From CAWDLX01 sp046728155 (lineage in GTDB: Bacteria; Actinomycetota; Actinomycetes; Mycobacteriales; Micromonosporaceae), in contig JBKPDY010000175.1 of assembly GCA_046728155.1 (NCBI GenBank), positions 1 through 10,427 on the forward strand: a stretch of 10,427 nucleotides of DNA, in the 5' to 3' direction. The translations under genes were made by a program, and so were the position numbers. Positions 6,426-10,427 of this stretch are shown piece by piece. The notes beneath the pieces were generated by a model. It was not told where the DNA came from. It worked only from the letters and a program-made list of their open reading frames with translations, and did not search any database. Each line of letters opens with the position of its first letter. Position 1 is the stretch's first letter.

Positions 6426-7112
6426 CTAACCTTGAAGCTTGGTCGCCGTGTTGCGCAGCACGTCCGCGGCAGCCTCGGGACTGCGGCCAAATCGCGTCTG
6501 GCCGAACGCGCTGACCAGCGCACGGGCGAACTCGATCGCGACGGCCCCCGGGTTGGCGAGCCATAGCGGCGCGCTGGGGTCGAGCAGCGCATTCGCCGCC
6601 GAGGCGGCCCGCCTGGCCCGGTTGAGCTGCTCGCGGACGTCGGCCGCGGTGACCTCGGACGGCTCCCGGACGTGCCCGCTCCGGTCCACGTCCACATACA
6701 GGCCGCGTTGCTTGAGCCGGTGGACGTCCTGCGCGGACGCCTGCGCGTCGTCCAGTATCTCAGCGATCTCGCTCAGGGGCATGGTGGCAAACCAGTTCGC
6801 CTTGCCAGGCGCGCCGAACGGCACCGCGGCGGTCAGCTGGCCCGCGACCAGCTTCATCTGGTGCCACTCGAGCATGCGCCCGACCGGTGCCCGCGCCCTC
6901 AGGTTCGCCGGCATCGCCGCCAGCGCGGCCAGGCTGTCGGCCTTGCCCACCTCTTCGACCGCGAGCCCGGCGAGCGAATACGCGCGCGCCAGGCGGCCCG
7001 CACCGGACAGCAACTCGGCGTCCTCCGCGAGGCCGCGCGCATTCCTCGCCGCAGCAACAGCACCGAGGGCGAGTTCGCGCGCCGGAGCATCCTTCACGGC
7101 TGCAAGATCCAC
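6426..7112 (-). CDS. AbiV-family HEPN protein, copy A
   Basis: Intact 228-residue protein of the AbiV abortive-infection family (HEPN superfamily; PF18728 from memory). In lactococci, AbiV blocks phage production after being engaged by a phage protein; here an anti-phage role is inferred from family only. The AbiV signature is clear at residues 29-58: AEDAELLSGAGRLARAYSLA, then GLAVEEVGKA. The HEPN RNase-type motif R-X4-H is present as RMLEWH (R79, H84), so catalysis is possible. A conserved middle region, MPLSEIAEILDDAQ, and a helical C-terminus follow; no membrane segment. The start is GTG, shared with copy B, with TAGGTT 6 bases upstream and no good Shine-Dalgarno. About 40 of 228 residues differ from copy B (about 82% identity), and no gap is needed. 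Copy B lies 171 bases upstream on the same strand. Confidence 0.85.
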   Translation of the reverse strand: MDLAAVKDAPARELALGAVAAARNARGLAEDAELLSGAGRLARAYSLAGLAVEEVGKADSLAALAAMPANLRARAPVGRMLEWHQMKLVAGQLTAAVPFGAPGKANWFATMPLSEIAEILDDAQASAQDVHRLKQRGLYVDVDRSGHVREPSEVTAADVREQLNRARRAASAANALLDPSAPLWLANPGAVAIEFARALVSAFGQTRFGRSPEAAADVLRNTATKLQG

Positions 7113-7118
7113 AGTTCC

Positions 7119-7124
7119 AACCTA
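7119..7124 (-). promoter_or_regulatory. Possible -10 box of AbiV copy A
   Basis: TAGGTT on the minus strand, ending 6 bases before the GTG at 7112. The hexamer, the spacer GGAACT and the start are identical in copy B, as expected of a conserved leaderless promoter. No -35 consensus. Confidence 0.4.
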
Positions 7125-7283
7125 GCCAGCGGCCTGGCGCGGGGATCGTCCGGACTGGATTGCGTCAGGGCTTGCGTGTCCCGGCCTCGCTGCCGACGGC
7201 CGGGTTGTCGTGACGCGCGACCCCAATGCCGACCAGTGGATATCGCCGAATGTCTCATTTTATCGACCCTCAGCTGATGGCAT

Positions 7284-7970
7284 CTAACCTTGAAGCTTGC
7301 TGGCCGCATTCAGCAGTACGTCCGCGGCAGCCTCGGGACTTCTGTGGTGGCCCGCCTCGGCGTACGCGCTGACCAGCGCACGGGCGAACTCGATCGCGGC
7401 GGCCTCTGGGTCAGCGAGCTTGGCAGGCGCGCCGGGATCGAGCAGCGCATCCGCCCCCGCAGCGGCCCGCCGCGCCCGGTCGAGCTGCTCGCGGACTTCG
7501 GCCGCGGAGACCTCGGACGGCTCCCGGACGTGCCCGCTCAGGTCCACGTCCACATACAGGCCGCGTTGCTTGAGCCGGTCGACGTCCTGCGCGAACGCCT
7601 GCGCGTCGTCCAGTATCTCGGCGATCTCGCTCAGGGGCATGGTGACAAACCTGGTCGGCAGGCCAGGCGCGCCGAACGGCGCCGCGGCGGTCAGCATGCC
7701 CTTGACCAGCTTCATCTGGTGCCACTCGAGCATTCGCCCGACCGGCGCGCGCGCTCTCAGGTTCTCCGGCATGGCCGCCACGGTAATCAGGCTGCCGGCC
7801 TTGCCCACCTCTTCGACCGCGAGCCCGGCGAGCGAATAGGCGCGCGCCAGGCGGCCCGCTCCGGACAGCAGCTCGGCGTCCTCGACGAGGCCGAAGGCAT
7901 TCCTCGCCGCCGCAACAGCACCCAGCGCGAGCTCGCGAGCCGGCGCGTCCTTCACGGCTGCAAGATCCAC
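7284..7970 (-). CDS. AbiV-family HEPN protein, copy B
   Basis: Second intact 228-residue AbiV-family protein, upstream of copy A in transcription order. The N-terminal 58 residues, including the signature LLSGAGRLARAYSLAGLAVE, are almost identical to copy A, and the R-X4-H motif (R79, H84) is kept. Differences cluster in three places. Residues 59-70 read GSLITVAAMPEN here against DSLAALAAMPAN. Residues 90-110 read LPTRF against KANWF. The last 40 residues read AYAEAGHH against AFGQTRFG. Retention of catalytic and signature residues with clustered change suggests both copies are under selection and may sense different triggers or form mixed dimers; this is inference. GTG start, same TAGGTT-6-GTG arrangement as copy A. 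Confidence 0.85.
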   Translation of the reverse strand: MDLAAVKDAPARELALGAVAAARNAFGLVEDAELLSGAGRLARAYSLAGLAVEEVGKAGSLITVAAMPENLRARAPVGRMLEWHQMKLVKGMLTAAAPFGAPGLPTRFVTMPLSEIAEILDDAQAFAQDVDRLKQRGLYVDVDLSGHVREPSEVSAAEVREQLDRARRAAAGADALLDPGAPAKLADPEAAAIEFARALVSAYAEAGHHRSPEAAADVLLNAASKLQG

Positions 7971-7976
7971 AGTTCC

Positions 7977-7982
7977 AACCTA
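7977..7982 (-). promoter_or_regulatory. Possible -10 box of AbiV copy B
   Basis: TAGGTT on the minus strand, ending 6 bases before the GTG at 7970, identical to the copy A site. Confidence 0.4.
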
Positions 7983-8214
7983 GCGAGCGGCTGGGCGAAG
8001 AGACCGTCCAGACTGCCTTCCGTCAGGCCCATGCATGTCCCGGCCCCGCCGGCCACCGGTTTGTCCTGATGCGCGACCCTACGTCCGTTACATGCCGGCC
8101 AGTGGAATTCGCCGAATGTCTCATTTATCGACCGGCATCGGAGGCACTAGGCGCGCGCCAAGTTCAACGGTGAACATGCCTTGGCTTAGGCTTATCCGGC
8201 GCGTCGCTCCGGTC

Positions 8215-8521
8215 TCACGTTGCCGAGCCCGACGACTTCCAGGGTGTACGCCGCCGTGGGACCGACCACCATGCGTGGACCTGCTTCCCATAGGCGTCCT
8301 AGTCCGCTCCGAACCGCTTAGCCATGGTCGGCTCCTCGTACCAGCGGACGAACGCGACCACGAAAACAACGAGTACGGGTGGGTAGATCAGGAGCCCTGG
8401 CCTGCTGAGCAGCAACGCCTCCCCGATGATGGCCACGAAGAACGACACATACGTGGGGTTTGCGCACGCACCTGTACGGGCCGCCGACCATCACCTTCCG
8501 CATGTTCATTCGGCCAGCCAC
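8215..8521 (-). pseudogene. Isoprenylcysteine-methyltransferase-like membrane protein, decayed C-terminal half
   Basis: The minus strand encodes the C-terminal half of a small membrane methyltransferase of the ICMT/phospholipid-methyltransferase type (SAM-dependent). The sequence VMVGGPYRCVR (8492-8460) is the conserved GGPYRxVRNPMY entry. One extra A in the run at 8459-8461 shifts the frame. The reading continues NPTYVSFFVAIIGEALLLSR, then a hydrophobic segment LIYPPVLVVFVVAFV, then RWYEEPTMAKRFGAD. Next comes TAG (8299-8301) where the family has Tyr (FGxxYxxY), so TAC to TAG is likely. Past it the frame still reads DAYGKQVHAWWSVPRRRTPW before a TGA at 8215. The usual N-terminal membrane helices are not found upstream. 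Frameshift, nonsense codon and missing front together make this a real pseudogene. Confidence 0.7.
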
Positions 8522-8738
8522 GCGTCTTCAGCGGCTGGATGAGCTCCGTCTCTTCGGTGTGGGCGTCAGTCCTCGACGGACCCACGCCTGAAGATCACGC
8601 GGGCCTGGCGGCTGGTGGCGGCACGCATTGTTAAGGTGTCGTCGCCGGTGACAAAGCTCATCGGTGAACGCGGCATCACCGAACCGGCTAGTGCTGGGAT
8701 TGTCCCGATCAACTCCCGGTGGCGGAAGAGCGCACAGG
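8522..8738. other. Region without a recognised gene
   Basis: This is where the N-terminal half of the methyltransferase would be expected on the minus strand, but no hydrophobic segments are encoded. An 80-codon minus frame from 8808 to 8566 overlaps the lipoprotein gene out of frame and shows no domain. Confidence 0.3.
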
Positions 8739-9272
8739 TCACACAGCCGTGTACCACAGGTCGACTTGATCGTGATGCCCGGCCCAGCTGAGGTTCAGCG
8801 TCCAGCACCCCGGAGCCGGAAGATCAACGGACGACGGGCCCGGACCATTGGGCAGTTCCCGGCGAGCGACGATGTGCGTGCCATTCAGCGTTGCCCGGAT
8901 GGTCATCGGTGATAGCGACATGGCGGGCAGCGGTAGCCGGGCTACCCAGAGAATCTTGTTGTTCTCCTGGCCCTTGTGCGGCGGAGCGTACAGCGAGGTC
9001 TTCGGGCCGCCCCAGAGGATGGCGACGATCTCGGCGCGCACGCCCATCACATGACCGATCGACATGCCCGGCGGATGAAAACCGCCCCGAGCCCATACCG
9101 GCAGGGGCCCGTCTATAAACCTGGCCAGGCAGCCGGCGGCGGTGACCGACCCGGCGCTGGCGGGCGGCAGGGCGCTGCGGCTCTTGTGCGGTGGCGCCGC
9201 GGAATCACTAGCGGTCGAACATGCCGTTATCGCCGCAGCGGCGATGACGGCAACGGCCATTCCGTACCTCAC
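8739..9272 (-). CDS. Predicted lipoprotein of unknown function
   Basis: Intact 177-residue secreted lipoprotein. GTG start at 9272, with TACGGT 7 bases upstream and no Shine-Dalgarno; a later in-frame ATG (9260) would still leave a signal peptide. Residues 5-14 form a short hydrophobic core, and I-T-A-C (15-18) is a lipobox, so Cys18 would be lipidated after cleavage by signal peptidase II. A Ser/Ala/Pro-rich linker follows (19-45). The folded part begins near GCLARFIDGPLPVW and contains VRAEIVAILWGGPKTSLYAP, NNKILWVARLP and a C-terminal beta-rich segment VDLPAPGCWTLNLSWAGHHD. The GCW-x-L-x-L-x-W-x-G end resembles a beta-sandwich domain seen in other actinobacterial lipoproteins with no known role. 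It stands alone, upstream of the methyltransferase remnant. Confidence 0.8.
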   Translation of the reverse strand: MRYGMAVAVIAAAAITACSTASDSAAPPHKSRSALPPASAGSVTAAGCLARFIDGPLPVWARGGFHPPGMSIGHVMGVRAEIVAILWGGPKTSLYAPPHKGQENNKILWVARLPLPAMSLSPMTIRATLNGTHIVARRELPNGPGPSSVDLPAPGCWTLNLSWAGHHDQVDLWYTAV

Positions 9273-9278
9273 GACTTC

Positions 9279-9504
9279 GACCGTACGCCGCCTGCCAGTG
9301 GGCCGCCACCGGCGCGAACCTCACGGCGCGAACCTCACCTGCGCGAACTTCATCGAGGCGCGATGGTCTGAGGAATCTCCCGCGCCGAAGAGTGGGTGCC
9401 GAGACCCTCGCTCGGGCCTGCTGAGGCGTGCCAACGTGGACGCCGACGACCCGAGTCAACTAGTTCCCGCATGTCTCGTCTGGCGTTCGTTGCTCGACAC
9501 ATGA
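9279..9504 (+). pseudogene. Pentapeptide-repeat protein, C-terminal remnant
   Basis: Plus-strand sequence encodes the end of a pentapeptide-repeat protein, a right-handed beta-helix fold often of unknown role. From about 9300 one frame reads QWAATGANLT. The 14-base unit GGCGCGAACCTCAC occurs twice in direct succession (9311-9324, 9325-9338), one base short of the 15 needed for A-N-L-T-G repeats. After that shift the next frame reads ANLTCANFIEARWSEESPAP, then RDPRSGLLRRA, the typical tail after the last coil. Further out, KSGC sits where family tails usually have a W (as in PEGW); two compensating indels would give KEWV. Only two or three coils remain and there is no start codon, because the piece abuts the lipoprotein gene start on the opposite strand. 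Confidence 0.55.
9280..9285 (-). promoter_or_regulatory. Possible -10 box of the lipoprotein gene
   Basis: TACGGT on the minus strand, ending 7 bases before the GTG at 9272; matches TANNNT. No clear -35. Confidence 0.3.
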
Positions 9505-9546
9505 GACACGCGCCGATCGGCACTGACGCTTCAGACTGGCGACGTG

Positions 9547-9788
9547 TCACAATAGCCGGTCGGCGATTGCCCGGAGCTGCTCGATTAGATACTGGCACGC
9601 CGCTAACTCGCTCGCGAATCGCTGCAGGTCACGGCGAGCGCCTCGCTCGGAGTAGAAGACCAGCCACATCCTGCCTTGCCGTTTGATGCACCATGTGTCA
9701 TCGCCCGGGTCCACCTGTCCAGGATCTGGTATCGATCAGGGCCGACGCCGAGCTTGTCGAGCGTCTGGCGCAGCTCCCGAATATCCAA
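9547..9788 (-). pseudogene. Small immunity-like protein with one frameshift
   Basis: Repaired product of about 80 residues. A TTG at 9788 (AAGGG about 9 bases upstream) opens MDIRELRQTLDKLGVGPDRY, a standard start for small actinobacterial proteins of the pattern ELRxxLxxxGVxPxxY. One missing G in GTCC/GGAC near 9717-9720 shifts the frame. The rest then reads DDTWCIKRQGRMWLVFYSER, GARRDLQRFASELAACQYLI and EQLRAIADRLL before TGA at 9547. The W-x-V-x-Y-S-E-R-G strand and the F-x-S-E-x-x-A-C-x-Y-L helix match a family often found near toxin genes and suspected to be immunity proteins; that role is inferred. No toxin partner is visible here. The intact 61-codon ORF in the first frame is an artefact of the shift. 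Confidence 0.65.
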
Positions 9789-9980
9789 TCGGCGTTGCCC
9801 TTCTGGATCTGTTGCGGCATATACGCCAAGCCCGTCATGCTCAGCATCGGTTGGATATGGTCTACTAAGGGTTAATATTCATGACACTGGCAGATGACTC
9901 GAGCCTCATCCCGAAGCTCGGCCAACTTGGGCAGCCGGGGTCGCCTCCCGGGCCGCGGGGGCAGTCACTCGGCTCATACA
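9789..9980. other. Divergent intergenic region
   Basis: Lies between the immunity-like gene (minus) and the antitoxin (plus). It includes an AT-rich patch around 9866-9885 (TAAGGGTTAATATTCATGAC) that stands out against the GC-rich background and could hold the promoter of the leftward gene. No coding frame is convincing. Confidence 0.35.
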
Positions 9981-9996
9981 TTTGAACTACTTCAAA
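9981..9996. promoter_or_regulatory. Palindromic operator over the antitoxin -35 box
   Basis: TTTGAA (9981-9986) and TTCAAA (9991-9996) form a perfect 6-bp inverted repeat with a 4-base spacer. It overlaps the -35 box of the antitoxin promoter. Phd/YefM-type antitoxins usually repress their own operon through such palindromes, so this is the likely binding site. Confidence 0.55.
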
Positions 9997-10010
9997 CTTC
10001 GGTGTAGCCT
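9982..10010 (+). promoter_or_regulatory. Sigma-70-type promoter of the antitoxin gene
   Basis: TTGAAC (-35, 9982-9987) and TAGCCT (-10, 10005-10010) are separated by exactly 17 bases. The -10 box ends 6 bases before the ATG at 10017, so the transcript is probably leaderless. This is the best-formed promoter in the window. Confidence 0.65.
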
Positions 10011-10016
10011 GGGCTC

Positions 10017-10427
10017 ATGACCACGCTAGAAATCCCGTTCTCCCAGCTCATCCAGCAGCCCAAGGCGACCATGGCCAAGCTGGAGTCCAGCCCCCGGCGC
10101 CGCCTGCGGCTGGACCGGCGCGATGGCGAGGACCTGATCCTCGAGTCAGCCTCCCGGGCGGAAGCCGAGGACGAGGCACTGAGCATGGCCAGCCGCCTGT
10201 TCTTCTTCCTGGTGAAGAACGACGACGGCGCCCGCCTGCTACTGCTGTCCCTGGCCGACGTGTTCCCGTGGGTCCGATTCCTGCCGCAGGACGATGTCAG
10301 GGCGTTCCTCGTCGAACTGGTCGAGACCCTGCGGGCGGCTGCGTCCGTCAGCAATCTGGCGGCCGTCGATCCTGTCGTGGCCGCGTGGAAGGCCACTGCC
10401 GAGATCCACTCTGACCCCGAGCTGCTC
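10017..10427 (+). CDS. Phd/YefM-like antitoxin, partial (runs off the right edge)
   Basis: An ATG at 10017 opens a frame without a stop to the window end (137 codons seen). The N-terminus MTTLEIPFSQLIQQPKATMA, then KLESSPRRRLRLDRRDGEDL, resembles the DNA-binding fold of Phd/YefM (prevent-host-death) antitoxins: a short strand, a helix and a basic strand. The C-terminal extension, with ALSMASRLFFFLVKNDDGAR, FPWVRFLPQDDVRAFLVELV and AAWKATAEIHSDPELL, fits a longer actinobacterial group of these proteins and would bind the toxin. Expected role: neutralise a toxin encoded just downstream, beyond the window, and autoregulate through the palindrome at 9981-9996. The start is supported by the promoter spacing. 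The family call is from pattern recognition, and the toxin type is unknown. Confidence 0.7.
   Translation, partial: MTTLEIPFSQLIQQPKATMAKLESSPRRRLRLDRRDGEDLILESASRAEAEDEALSMASRLFFFLVKNDDGARLLLLSLADVFPWVRFLPQDDVRAFLVELVETLRAAASVSNLAAVDPVVAAWKATAEIHSDPELL

Larger units (their letters stand above)
6407..7268 (-). repeat. AbiV duplication unit 1 (gene plus upstream region)
   Basis: First copy of a tandem direct duplication. It begins GACCCTCAG at 6407, which recurs at 7265 exactly 858 bases on, and covers a whole AbiV gene plus about 155 bases upstream. The upstream block ends with GAATGTCTCATTTTATCGAC near 7248-7267, which reappears with one T fewer near 8114-8132. Similarity between the units is near-identical in some blocks and patchy in others. 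Confidence 0.85.
7265..8133 (-). repeat. AbiV duplication unit 2 (gene plus upstream region)
   Basis: Second copy of the tandem duplication. Gene starts (7112 and 7970) and stops (6426 and 7284) are both offset by exactly 858 bases. The upstream block of this copy is a few bases longer than in unit 1, with extra sequence around 8080-8095. The right boundary lies at TTATCGACC near 8125-8133, beyond which no similarity to unit 1 flanks is seen. Confidence 0.85.

Noticed and set aside
6439..7125. 228-codon plus-strand ORF antisense to AbiV copy A
   Set aside because: It is a Ser/Ala/Arg-rich shadow of the AbiV codons in GC-rich DNA, with no ribosome site or domain.
6426..7970. HEPN-MNT toxin-antitoxin pair
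   Set aside because: Both genes are AbiV-type HEPN proteins. No nucleotidyltransferase (GSX10DXD) motif is encoded next to them.
7290..8069. 259-codon plus-strand ORF antisense to AbiV copy B
   Set aside because: Similar shadow frame. Its partner over copy A exists only because the DNA is duplicated; no domain.
6407..8133. CRISPR-like or satellite repeat
   Set aside because: The repeat is one 860-base gene-sized duplication, not short spaced units.

Overview
The window is high-GC DNA with codon use typical of an actinomycete (third positions almost all G or C, many GTG/TTG starts, short or absent leaders). No RNA gene, CRISPR array or replication gene is visible, so the order or genus cannot be fixed. 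It reads as a loosely packed accessory region: a few intact genes separated by decayed gene pieces.

Layout, left to right. 1-778: an unidentified open stretch at the left edge, then a GNAT acetyltransferase on the plus strand broken by one missing base. 779-2300, mostly minus strand: unassigned protein-like sequence, a short PAS-domain gene, a VOC (glyoxalase/bleomycin-resistance fold) gene broken by one extra base, and directly upstream of it an IS630-type transposase scrap. 2300-4160: two hairpins, an intact metallo-beta-lactamase-fold hydrolase (minus), and upstream of it an N-terminal scrap of an FAD-dependent monooxygenase. 4732-5481: an intact winged-helix-like protein (minus). 5546-5844: two tiny overlapping minus-strand frames, probably remnants. 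6407-8133: the centrepiece, two tandem 228-residue AbiV-family HEPN proteins, each duplicated together with its upstream region. 8215-9272: a decayed isoprenylcysteine-methyltransferase-like gene and an intact lipoprotein (minus). 9279-10427: a pentapeptide-repeat remnant (plus), a small immunity-like gene with one missing base (minus), and the start of a Phd/YefM-like antitoxin (plus) whose promoter overlaps a palindrome and which runs off the right edge.

How the parts fit: the right half (tandem AbiV, immunity-like protein, antitoxin) has the composition of a defence/toxin-antitoxin neighbourhood. The left half looks like a graveyard of metabolic and regulatory genes with transposase debris. 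Several starts lie 6-8 bases behind a TANNNT hexamer, which suggests leaderless transcripts. At least seven genes carry single-base indels, some at short homopolymers, so sequence error and true decay must be told apart. The TAG stop in the methyltransferase and the physically truncated transposase and monooxygenase favour real decay for those loci.
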